Shown: positions 8,097 to 15,870 of the stretch, piece by piece
How positions within the stretch are numbered: position 1 is the first letter of the stretch
Layout of the letters: every line of letters starts with the position of its first letter
Origin: an uncultured Pseudomonadota bacterium
GTDB taxonomy: Bacteria > Myxococcota_A > UBA796 > GCA-2862545
NCBI GenBank assembly: GCA_913061235.1
Contig: CAJXTB010000003.1
Location: 310,001-374,000 of the forward strand
DNA length: 64,000 nucleotides
Reading direction: 5' to 3'
Position numbers and translations under genes: made by a program
Notes under the pieces: generated by a model
Database searches by the model: none
Seen by the model: the letters and a program-made list of their open reading frames with translations, nothing else
What the model was told of the DNA's origin: nothing

Positions 8097-8853
8097 TACG
8101 CTCACAACACTGCGGGTGTGGCGTCGTCAGCGGTTTCAGCACGCCCTGTTTGTGCCAGGCGCCGCTGTCTTGACGTTGGCCAGCGCAGTCGGAACGAGCC
8201 CGCCCACCGTCGTTGAAGCGGTCGTCGCTGGAGTGACGGCATGGCTGCTCTTGGGTGGATTCCGTCTAGAAGACGACCTCGTCGACCGTGTGGCCGACGC
8301 CGTCGACCACCCTGAGCGAGTCCTCACACGCCTGTCCGACGCGCGCGCCTTGGGGTCCGTTGTCGCCGTCGTCGTGCTCACCGGAGCACTGTTGGTAGCC
8401 TGGCTGTCCGGCCCTCTCGCTGGCGCAATCGTCGTACTGCTGGCCGGCTTTTTGTGGCTCGTCGCCAAGGCTCGGTCCGTGCTGGGCGGCTCGGCAGAGG
8501 CTCTCGTTTTACTGAAGTACCCGGTGCTCATCGCGGTTCTCGCAAACCGCCTGGACATCATCGTGCTCACCGTCATGCTCTTGATGTACGGCGTGATGTG
8601 CGTCGACGAGGCCGCAGACAGGCCCTCCTTCCGACCGCTCGCCGCTACAACCTGCCTAGCGAGCGCATCAGCCCTGCTGTACCTGCTCTGGCCCAGCGCC
8701 CTGCCCTTCACCGCAGTTCAGCTCGCTCTCGTCGCTGCAGTCTGCATCGGTCTCTGGCGGACATTTTCCGGCCCGAACACGCCGTGGGTGCGCATCGGGT
8801 GGATGGTCTGGGTTGTGATACAGCTGCTCAACTTCGACCTAGGACACTCATGA
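8077..8853 (+). CDS. UbiA-like membrane prenyltransferase
   Basis: 258 residues with about eight hydrophobic segments. A cytoplasmic loop holds the Asp-rich cluster LEDDLVDRVADAVDHPERVL, the variant first motif found in some UbiA-family proteins. A weaker second acidic motif, CVDEAADRP, follows helix five. UbiA enzymes transfer an isoprenyl chain to an aromatic ring or to a glycerol-phosphate ether lipid; the acceptor here cannot be deduced. The ATG lies inside the end of the upstream gene (20-nt overlap), and its stop overlaps the next ATG, so translation is probably coupled. It could instead be an inactive or re-purposed family member, since motif two is not canonical. Confidence 0.65.
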   Translation: MSESAASTLTTLRVWRRQRFQHALFVPGAAVLTLASAVGTSPPTVVEAVVAGVTAWLLLGGFRLEDDLVDRVADAVDHPERVLTRLSDARALGSVVAVVVLTGALLVAWLSGPLAGAIVVLLAGFLWLVAKARSVLGGSAEALVLLKYPVLIAVLANRLDIIVLTVMLLMYGVMCVDEAADRPSFRPLAATTCLASASALLYLLWPSALPFTAVQLALVAAVCIGLWRTFSGPNTPWVRIGWMVWVVIQLLNFDLGHS

Positions 8854-9848
8854 GTGCTGCGCCCCCATTGCCCGTTCATGACCCGAGCACGGCCCCGCCC
8901 TTTGAGTTGTTCGAGGACGTCGCCTGCATTCTGTGCGGAAGCGAGTCCCGCGAGCCGGTGGTCACAGCCCAAGAAGACCTCACGGGCAAGCCCGGCGACT
9001 TCACCTTCGTCCGATGCCTGGATTGTTCCCTGGTCTACCAGCACCCGCGCCTCCCCATTCATCACATTGGCGCCTACTACGACGACGAGTACATCGCGCA
9101 CCGCAAGAGCCAGTCTTGGGGCAAGCTCACCGGTTTCTTCGAGTGGCTGATGGGCAAGCTCGACCGGGACAAGACCGAGATCTGCCAGCGCTACGTGGAC
9201 ATTGGCCCGGAGACGAAGGTGTTGGACGTCGGCTGCGGCGCTGGCGGCTTCCTCGCCCACCTGCACGAGACACGAAAGGCTGTAGGCACTGGCGTAGACT
9301 TCAAAGATTTGTCCCAGCAAATTGGCGAGTTCGGCGGCGGTGCCATCGACTTTCTACACGGCACGCTCACACCAGAGCTTCTCGGCGACAAGCGCTTCGA
9401 TCTGGTCAGCATGTGGCACTTCCTCGAGCACGACTACGACCCGCTCGGCTCCCTCGCTGTTGCCCGCGATGCCCTGAACGACGGCGGTCGACTCGTCATT
9501 GAAGTGCCACGCTTGGACAGCCTCACAGCCAAGCTGTACGGGCGCCGCTGGCCAGGCTGGCAGGCCCCACAGCACACGGTCGCCCTGGACAAGGCGTGCC
9601 TGTTGCGCATGGTGGAACAAGCGGGTCTTGAGGTCGTCGACTACCTGCCGTATGGCGCCTACCCCGGCTATTTCTACGTGTATGCGGGCGCAGCCTTCGT
9701 GCTCAAGCGCGGCCGCGGTCTGGACTTACGACGCGCCATTGTGTCGTACCTCGCAGGCCAGATTGCGCTGACACCGGTGATGCTCTTCGAGCGCAAGCTG
9801 AACCTGTCCATGCAGGTGGTGGTGTGCAAGCGTCCAGGGTCGGCCTGA
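8850..9848 (+). CDS. SAM-dependent class I methyltransferase with an N-terminal zinc-ribbon-like segment
   Basis: 332 residues from an ATGA overlap; in-frame codons upstream belong to the shadow of the previous gene. Residues about 25-50 carry CILCGSE and CLDCS, a likely Zn-binding pair of knuckles. The Rossmann methyltransferase core follows: motif I VLDVGCGAGGFLAHL at about residue 125, then HFLEHDYDP after motif II, and LVIEVPRLDS. The order knuckles, then YYDDEYIAH, then core matches Methyltransf_11/23-type enzymes of polysaccharide and lipid clusters. The last 60 residues are hydrophobic and Arg-rich, so membrane association is likely. Substrate unknown; a lipid head group or chain intermediate fits the operon. 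Confidence 0.85.
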   Translation: MSAAPPLPVHDPSTAPPFELFEDVACILCGSESREPVVTAQEDLTGKPGDFTFVRCLDCSLVYQHPRLPIHHIGAYYDDEYIAHRKSQSWGKLTGFFEWLMGKLDRDKTEICQRYVDIGPETKVLDVGCGAGGFLAHLHETRKAVGTGVDFKDLSQQIGEFGGGAIDFLHGTLTPELLGDKRFDLVSMWHFLEHDYDPLGSLAVARDALNDGGRLVIEVPRLDSLTAKLYGRRWPGWQAPQHTVALDKACLLRMVEQAGLEVVDYLPYGAYPGYFYVYAGAAFVLKRGRGLDLRRAIVSYLAGQIALTPVMLFERKLNLSMQVVVCKRPGSA

Positions 9849-10579
9849 TGCGAGACGCGCTGCGTAGCGCCAAGGTGTTTGTCGGTGGGCAAGCGATTCT
9901 CACGGTGAGTGCGGCAGCCATGACGGCCGTTCGTGCCGTGCGGCCGAACAGTGGACGACGCATCAGTCAGCAGACCATCGGTGCCTGGGCAGGACGCGCG
10001 CTGCTGCGTCTCAACCGGGTGGAACTGCGCGGGGAGCACGACGCCCCCTGGCCGACAGGACCGTGCTTCTTTATGGCGAACCACTCGTCTTCACTCGACC
10101 TGCCAGTGCTGATGGCCTTGGGGCTGCCCAACTCACGCACCTTCATCAAAGAGCGCTTTCGCTGGTATGGCTCACTCGGTGCGGTGCTCTGGCTGACCGG
10201 AACCTTCTTCACGGCACCGCAAGAAGAGCACGAGCGCCGCGTTCAGCGGTTCGCAGAGGCCACCGAGACCCTTCGCAGGACCGGAGAGTCCGTCTTCGGC
10301 AGTCCAGAGGGCATGCGCGTTGTGGGCCATGAAATCGGCCCGTTCAACAAGGGTGTCTTCCACATCGTCACCGCGCTGAAGCTGCCGATAGTGCCCCTAC
10401 TGATTGAGATTCCCCCAGACGTGGACCCCGGCACCGGCATTGCCGCAGGCCCAGGGACTGTGACGGTTCATGTGGGCACGACCATCGACACCTCTACGTG
10501 GACATTGCACGACCTAGACGCCAACACTCAGGCCGTGCGCGAGCGCTTTGTTGCCTGGAATGCAGAGATTCGCGCATGA
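9848..10579 (+). CDS. PlsC-family 1-acyl-glycerol-phosphate-type acyltransferase
   Basis: 243 residues from an ATG that overlaps the methyltransferase stop; an ATG at 9824 would add eight residues but breaks the overlap pattern of the operon. The catalytic H-x4-D is in ANHSSSLDLPVL. The second block is TFIKERFRW, the third FGSPEGMR and the fourth LPIVPLLIE, so all acyltransferase blocks are present. The N-terminus has one amphipathic/hydrophobic segment. The enzyme should move an acyl chain from acyl-ACP or acyl-CoA to a hydroxyl of a glycerophosphate-like acceptor at the inner membrane. It comes just before the gene encoding an acyl-AMP ligase and ACP, a possible source of acyl groups. Confidence 0.88.
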   Translation: MRDALRSAKVFVGGQAILTVSAAAMTAVRAVRPNSGRRISQQTIGAWAGRALLRLNRVELRGEHDAPWPTGPCFFMANHSSSLDLPVLMALGLPNSRTFIKERFRWYGSLGAVLWLTGTFFTAPQEEHERRVQRFAEATETLRRTGESVFGSPEGMRVVGHEIGPFNKGVFHIVTALKLPIVPLLIEIPPDVDPGTGIAAGPGTVTVHVGTTIDTSTWTLHDLDANTQAVRERFVAWNAEIRA

Positions 10580-13311
10580 AGAACGACTGGCCCTTCGCCC
10601 CATGCCCCACCGTGGCCGCTGCCACGCGCATTGTCGATGTCTTGGCCATGCGCGCGAACACGTCACCGGACCAGGTTGGCTACACCTACCTGACTCGGGG
10701 TGAGCCAGAGCAACTCACCTACGGTGCCCTATTTGACGACGTCTTGCGTGCTGCCGCTCGCATTCGCGAACACGTGCCACCGGGTGGCCGAGCGCTGCTC
10801 TTGTACGGCTCCGGCCTCGACTTCATCCGGGCCTTTCTCGGCTGTCATGCTGCCGGTGTGGTTCCGATTCCCGTCATGCCACCCCGCGATGCAACCCCGT
10901 CAGAGCTCAGCCGAGTGGCCGGAATCTTTGAAGACGCCGACACACCGCTGGTCATCACCAGGTCGCAGATAGCACAGCTCGGTCAAGGATTCTTTACCGG
11001 TGGCCAAGCCAAGGTCTGGCTCACTCTAGACACCCTGCACACAACCGAGCCCGCCTCACTCATGGCCGCATCACAGGCCAGCGACCTCGCACTTATCCAG
11101 TACACATCCGGCTCCACGTCCACACCGCGCGGCGTCGTTGTGGGCCACGACAACCTGATTCGCAACCTCGCCTACATCTACTGGGCCGAGCGCAATGGTC
11201 CAGAGACGGTCTCGGTCTCTTGGCTGCCCATGTCGCACGACATGGGGCTTATCGAGGGCGTTCTCCAGCCGCTCTACTCAGGCCATCCCACCTTCTTGAT
11301 GTCTCCGCTGGCCTTCCTCAAGCAGCCGCTACGCTGGCTACAGACCATCTCGGATGTCGGTGCTACGGTCTCCGGCGGACCGAACTTCGCCTACGATTTG
11401 GTGTTGCGACGCCTAGGAACGGGTTCCCTGCCCGAGCTGGACCTCAGCCGCTGGCAGTTTGCGTACAATGCGTCGGAACCGGTTCGTCCCGAGACCATCG
11501 AAGCCTTCCATGCGCGCTTGGCCCCGGTGGGTTTCGCGCGGACAGCCATGCAGCCGCTGTACGGGTTGGCCGAGGCGACAGTCGGCGTGACGGCCGGTCG
11601 CGTTGGACAATCCGCACGCACACAGACTCGCGTGACCGCTACTGGCGAACGCACACTGGTGTCCTGCGGCGTCAAACCCGATGACATGGACCTCATTGTT
11701 GTAGACCCGGACACACATCGACCACTCGCACCCGGCGAAGAAGGCGAGATCTGGCTCAACGGCCCTTGTGTCACCCGCGGCTATTGGAGGCGCCCAGAGG
11801 CCACAGAGGCAGTGTTCGGCGCAACTGTACCCGGCGACGACACACGCTACCTGCGCACCGGCGACCTCGGCTTTGTGCTGGACGACGAGCTCTTCATCAG
11901 CGGCCGCATCAAAGAGCTCATTGTGTCGCGCGGCCAGAACATCTACCCGACCGACATTGAGCACACCGTAGAAGGGTCGCACCCCTTCCTGCGCCCCGGT
12001 GGCTCAGCGGCGTTCTGTGTGGACGGAGCCGAAGAGAGTGCCGGCATTGTGGCCGAGCTCAACCGCGCTGTAGCGGCTGACCTCCCCTCCATCACGGACC
12101 TGCAAGCAGCGGCCCGAGCTGTCCGTCAAGCGGTTGTGCGGGCGCATGGTGTCAACGTGAGCTCCGTCGCTCTGGTCGCACCCGGCACGATTCCACGAAC
12201 CACCAGCGGCAAGCGCCAGCGAACGAAGGTTGGCAAGCAGTGGCAGCGAGGTCAGATCACGGCGCTTGCGACAAGCGGTCAAGCGGAGATCACGTCGGGC
12301 GACTCCCTCGCTCAGTGGCTTCCCGAGCGCATCGCAGCCCTGTTGGGGATCGACAGATCGGAACTCGACACCGCGCGTACGCTGCCCGAGCTGGGACTAG
12401 ATTCTGCGCGGTCCCTGGAGCTTCTGGCCGAGGCTGAAGCCCGATTTGGACACCTGTCCATCGCCGCACTTCTAGGATTGTCCATCGACGCCCTGCTGGA
12501 CAGCGTTGAGACCACGGCCACGGGCACACCTTGGCTCGATGACGCGGTCCTGCCATCGGACATCCTCGTGGGCTCACCTCCCAGAAACGCTGGCACAACG
12601 CTGCTCATTACCGGTGCAACGGGGTTCTTGGGACGGCACATCGTTGCTGAGCACCTGACCAACTCACTGGCCACCGTGCGCTGCTTGGTCCGCGGCGAAC
12701 ACGGTCAGTCCCGCGTAGTAGACGCCCTGAAGAGCCTGCCGAGCTGGCGTCCTGACTGGGCCGAACGCCTAGAGGTTGTTCAGGCAGACTTGAGCGCTGA
12801 CGACCTGGGTCTCCATGCCCCGAACTCTCTGCTAGACGACGTCTCAGCCATCATTCACTGCGCTGCCATGGTGAACTGGGTCTACCCGTACCGTGCCTTG
12901 GCTCCCACCAACGTCGGCGGCACACTCGCCTTGATTCGCCTGGCAAGTGTGGCTGCAACCCCGTTCATCTACCTGTCGTCGATGGCCTGTTGCTGGTCGC
13001 TGACAGCGGGCGAGACGGTCGACGAAGACACCGACCCAGTGGACCACATTTCCGGCATCCACCTGGACTACGTGCGAACAAAAGCGGTCGCGGAGTCTCT
13101 AGTGCGGCAGGCCCAGCAACGCGGCCTTCCCGCGTCCATTGTGCCCCCGGCCTTATCTTCTCGAACGCCGAGACCGCCCAACATGTCCCCGGCGACTTCT
13201 TGGCTACGCTCTTCCGAGGCTGCATCGAGATGGGGGCCGCCCCCGACTTGGACTGGTCGCTGGACGTTTGTACTGTCGACGAAGTGGCTCGGGCCACGCT
13301 CGATTGCCTAG
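10576..13311 (+). CDS. Fatty acyl-AMP ligase, carrier protein and thioester reductase (5' part of a frameshifted gene)
   Basis: It starts at an ATG overlapping the PlsC stop. Residues about 1-560 are an adenylating domain of the FAAL type: YTSGSTSTPRGVVVGH near residue 175, WLPMSHDMGLI, and YLRTGDLGF near 430. FAALs activate fatty acids as acyl-AMP and load them on a carrier. The carrier domain follows with ELGLDSARSLEL; Ser610 would hold the phosphopantetheine. A thioester reductase begins with LLITGATGFLGRHI at residue 676 and has the catalytic Y832-x3-K836 (DYVRTK). The reductase would release the acyl chain as an aldehyde or alcohol using NAD(P)H. At 13144-13148 (five C) the frame breaks: from about residue 857 the protein is nonsense to the stop at 13311, while the sensible sequence continues in the -1 frame. 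Confidence 0.88.
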   Translation: MKNDWPFAPCPTVAAATRIVDVLAMRANTSPDQVGYTYLTRGEPEQLTYGALFDDVLRAAARIREHVPPGGRALLLYGSGLDFIRAFLGCHAAGVVPIPVMPPRDATPSELSRVAGIFEDADTPLVITRSQIAQLGQGFFTGGQAKVWLTLDTLHTTEPASLMAASQASDLALIQYTSGSTSTPRGVVVGHDNLIRNLAYIYWAERNGPETVSVSWLPMSHDMGLIEGVLQPLYSGHPTFLMSPLAFLKQPLRWLQTISDVGATVSGGPNFAYDLVLRRLGTGSLPELDLSRWQFAYNASEPVRPETIEAFHARLAPVGFARTAMQPLYGLAEATVGVTAGRVGQSARTQTRVTATGERTLVSCGVKPDDMDLIVVDPDTHRPLAPGEEGEIWLNGPCVTRGYWRRPEATEAVFGATVPGDDTRYLRTGDLGFVLDDELFISGRIKELIVSRGQNIYPTDIEHTVEGSHPFLRPGGSAAFCVDGAEESAGIVAELNRAVAADLPSITDLQAAARAVRQAVVRAHGVNVSSVALVAPGTIPRTTSGKRQRTKVGKQWQRGQITALATSGQAEITSGDSLAQWLPERIAALLGIDRSELDTARTLPELGLDSARSLELLAEAEARFGHLSIAALLGLSIDALLDSVETTATGTPWLDDAVLPSDILVGSPPRNAGTTLLITGATGFLGRHIVAEHLTNSLATVRCLVRGEHGQSRVVDALKSLPSWRPDWAERLEVVQADLSADDLGLHAPNSLLDDVSAIIHCAAMVNWVYPYRALAPTNVGGTLALIRLASVAATPFIYLSSMACCWSLTAGETVDEDTDPVDHISGIHLDYVRTKAVAESLVRQAQQRGLPASIVPPALSSRTPRPPNMSPATSWLRSSEAASRWGPPPTWTGRWTFVLSTKWLGPRSIA

Positions 13312-14807
13312 ATAAACCCCAGCCAACGCTGCACCTCGAAGCGGTCGACCGTAGACCGTGGCGTGCAGCGGTCCTGTGGATGACCCTTCGCGGCCACGCC
13401 ATGGACCTGCTGCCCTACAACGGGTGGCTGACCCGCCTTCGTGCCCACGCCGAGCAACCCGGCGCCGCGCTGAGGCCGCTGCGGACCTTCTTTGCACGCC
13501 CCGTAGACGGACTCGCTGGCCTCCACCTGCCCGAGCTGTACGAAGAGCCGCGCCGCAACACCATCGACAGCACGCGCTCCAACGCCATCCGACGCACGCC
13601 CGTGCCGCTGAACGCCGACCTGCTCGAGCGAACCTTCCGCCACCTCACAGCCACCGGCTACCTGCCGGCTGCTGACCAACCCGTGCCGTCCACGACACAC
13701 CTACCCGCTGACGCCGTCCGCACCGCACTCGGCTCAGTCCGCAGCGTCACCCCTGTGGGCTGGGGCACTTCCAAAACGGAGGTCCGACACAGCATCATTG
13801 GTGAGCTTGCCGCCTGGCGTTTCGGCACTGCGGCGGGACTCAGCCGGCACCGTGTGGAGATGGACAGCGGTCAGACCCGTACGGTCGTCGCCAAGGCTCA
13901 AGTTCCTGACACCGCCTCACTCGACATTGCCCAGACCGTCGCCGGACTGTGCAGCGACGCTCTCGGTCGCGCGTGGACAGAGCACCGGCATCGCTCCGAA
14001 GTTGTCGGCAGCGCACAGCGCGAGCGGGGCTTGTATGTCGTGGAACAAAGCGCCCTTCGCGACCACTCTCCCGCTCTGCTCGGCACCGCGCCAGGCGTGC
14101 TTGTGCTCGAAGACATCTCGGACCTCCCCCTGCTCAACCGCGCCAATGACCCGACCGCCTGGACCCCGTCGGACATCCAGTCCGCCATAGACGGCATTGC
14201 CCAGATTCACGCAATGGGCCTGCGCGAACCCCTCGCTGTCGACGGCCTCACTGCACGTCGGACCACCGAAGACCTCGTTGATCAGGAGTCCTTGTGGCAC
14301 GCTCTGTCTGAGTTCGCCCTGGGACGCGCCTTTGGACGCTGGGCCGGCCCCTCGGGTCGCGCACGAATCGAGACGCTCGTGTCCGACGTCGCCGCCTGGC
14401 ATGCCCCGGCTGACGCCCTACCCCGCACTCTCATCCACAATGACTTCAGCCCGCGAAACGCCGCTCTGCGCGCCGACGGACGCCTGTGTGCCTACGACTG
14501 GGAGCTCGCCCGAATGGGCCTGCCGCAGCGCGACTTGGCCGAGTTTCTGTGCTTCACCCTCGCACCCGACGACACCACGTCACTCGCCGGCATGCTCGCA
14601 CACCATCGCCACGCCCTACAGCGCGCCAGCGGCCAACCCATAGACATCGACGACTGGCATCAAGGCTTCGCAACCGCCTTGGCCGAGCTCATGGTCACCC
14701 GACTTGCCATGTACGCAATGATCGACGCCTTCCGTCCACAACCCTTCCTCGAACGGGTTGTACGCACATGGTGCGCGCTCGACCGGCAGGTGCATGGACA
14801 CGCCTAA
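13146..14807 (+). CDS. End of the thioester reductase fused to an APH-type kinase domain (3' part of the frameshifted gene)
   Basis: This frame picks up exactly where the upstream one fails. PGLIFSNAETAQHVPGDF completes the reductase substrate-binding region, which continues through DVCTVDEVARATLDCLD. After a linker, residues of the aminoglycoside-phosphotransferase fold appear: LVLEDISDLP, then the Brenner loop LIHNDFSPRNAAL and the metal-binding AYDWELARMG. Kinases of this group phosphorylate small hydroxylated molecules such as choline, homoserine or antibiotics. Joined to the upstream part the product would be about 1,410 residues, FAAL-ACP-TR-kinase. No start codon with a ribosome site is visible near 13146, so separate translation is doubtful. 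The frame overlaps the desaturase start by 14 nt. Confidence 0.8.
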   Translation, partial: PGLIFSNAETAQHVPGDFLATLFRGCIEMGAAPDLDWSLDVCTVDEVARATLDCLDKPQPTLHLEAVDRRPWRAAVLWMTLRGHAMDLLPYNGWLTRLRAHAEQPGAALRPLRTFFARPVDGLAGLHLPELYEEPRRNTIDSTRSNAIRRTPVPLNADLLERTFRHLTATGYLPAADQPVPSTTHLPADAVRTALGSVRSVTPVGWGTSKTEVRHSIIGELAAWRFGTAAGLSRHRVEMDSGQTRTVVAKAQVPDTASLDIAQTVAGLCSDALGRAWTEHRHRSEVVGSAQRERGLYVVEQSALRDHSPALLGTAPGVLVLEDISDLPLLNRANDPTAWTPSDIQSAIDGIAQIHAMGLREPLAVDGLTARRTTEDLVDQESLWHALSEFALGRAFGRWAGPSGRARIETLVSDVAAWHAPADALPRTLIHNDFSPRNAALRADGRLCAYDWELARMGLPQRDLAEFLCFTLAPDDTTSLAGMLAHHRHALQRASGQPIDIDDWHQGFATALAELMVTRLAMYAMIDAFRPQPFLERVVRTWCALDRQVHGHA

Positions 14808-15777
14808 GAATTCCCCGCCTTCCGCCGCAGACGTTGCCCATCTCAAGGCCACGGACACCACTGGGGCGCTGTTCACCGCACTGTGTCTGGGATTGACCGG
14901 CAGCGCGATTGCCCTCACTCAAGCGCGGCTCTTCGTACCCGGGGTACTTGGTTGGACGCTGTGGACAGTCGGCCAGCTCGCGCTCGCCATCGCCTTGCTT
15001 CAGTGGTTCGTGCTGCTGCACGAGTGCGGCCATGGCGTGCTCTTCCGCCGCCGCTCACTCAACCGAGTCGTAGGCCATATCGCTGGGTTCTTCAGCACCA
15101 TTCCCTTCTCGGCCTGGGCTCCCGTTCACTTCCTGCACCACAAGTGGACCGGCTGGCAGGACGTCGACCCAACGACGCAGTCCCTCGTGCCGCGTGAACT
15201 CAAGGGCGGCGAGCGCTGGCTGATGAACCTGTGCTGGAAGCGTTGGATCCCGGCCTTCTCCGTCATCTACCGTGTGTCCAACTTCTGGAACCTGCCTCGG
15301 CTACGCACCTTGCTATCGCCCGCAAAGGCACGCCACATCGGCGTCAACGCCCTGGTTCTCGCAGCGCTGTACCTGGTCATTGGGGTCGTGGTGGGCCCAG
15401 TGAATCTGGCGCTGGCCATTGCACCGGGCGTCATGCTGTCGCTGATGATGCTCGAGCCCATCATGATGAGCCAGCACACACACGTGCCGCTTCAGCTGTC
15501 TAACGGCGAGCCTGTCAACGCTATCGGTGCCCGCGACCAAGCCGTCTTCACCCGCTCCCTGCGCTTCCCTCGCTGGTTCTCGGCCGCCATTCTGCTGCAC
15601 TTCGACGCCCATGAGCTGCACCACATGTACCCGTACGTGCCCGGCTACCGACTCGGCGCCATTGACTACGACCCGGGCAACAGTTTTCACTGGTGGACGT
15701 GGATTGCCCGCGTGCGTCGCATGCCCGCAAACGTCTTCCTGTTCAGCAACCGCAACGACACAGGGGTCGACGTCTAG
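14794..15777 (+). CDS. Membrane fatty acid desaturase
   Basis: 327 residues; the ATG at 14794 has an AGG upstream and lies inside the kinase-domain gene, fitting the operon's coupled layout. The three His boxes of the di-iron desaturase/hydroxylase family are complete: HECGH at about residue 80, HFLHH at about 115 and HELHH at about 275. Two pairs of membrane helices separate them. Such enzymes insert a double bond or hydroxyl into an acyl chain in the membrane, using O2. Last gene of the lipid operon; it probably modifies chains used by the acyltransferase or the FAAL enzyme. An alkane hydroxylase or carotenoid-type oxygenase is possible because the box pattern is shared. Confidence 0.85.
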   Translation: MDTPKNSPPSAADVAHLKATDTTGALFTALCLGLTGSAIALTQARLFVPGVLGWTLWTVGQLALAIALLQWFVLLHECGHGVLFRRRSLNRVVGHIAGFFSTIPFSAWAPVHFLHHKWTGWQDVDPTTQSLVPRELKGGERWLMNLCWKRWIPAFSVIYRVSNFWNLPRLRTLLSPAKARHIGVNALVLAALYLVIGVVVGPVNLALAIAPGVMLSLMMLEPIMMSQHTHVPLQLSNGEPVNAIGARDQAVFTRSLRFPRWFSAAILLHFDAHELHHMYPYVPGYRLGAIDYDPGNSFHWWTWIARVRRMPANVFLFSNRNDTGVDV

Positions 15778-15870
15778 GTTGGGGAAACGCATAGAATGCC
15801 GGACTCAGTGGTAGACTGCCCCCGAGCGTACGGCCGTCGACATTCAGACCGGTTCACCCTCGGAGACCCC

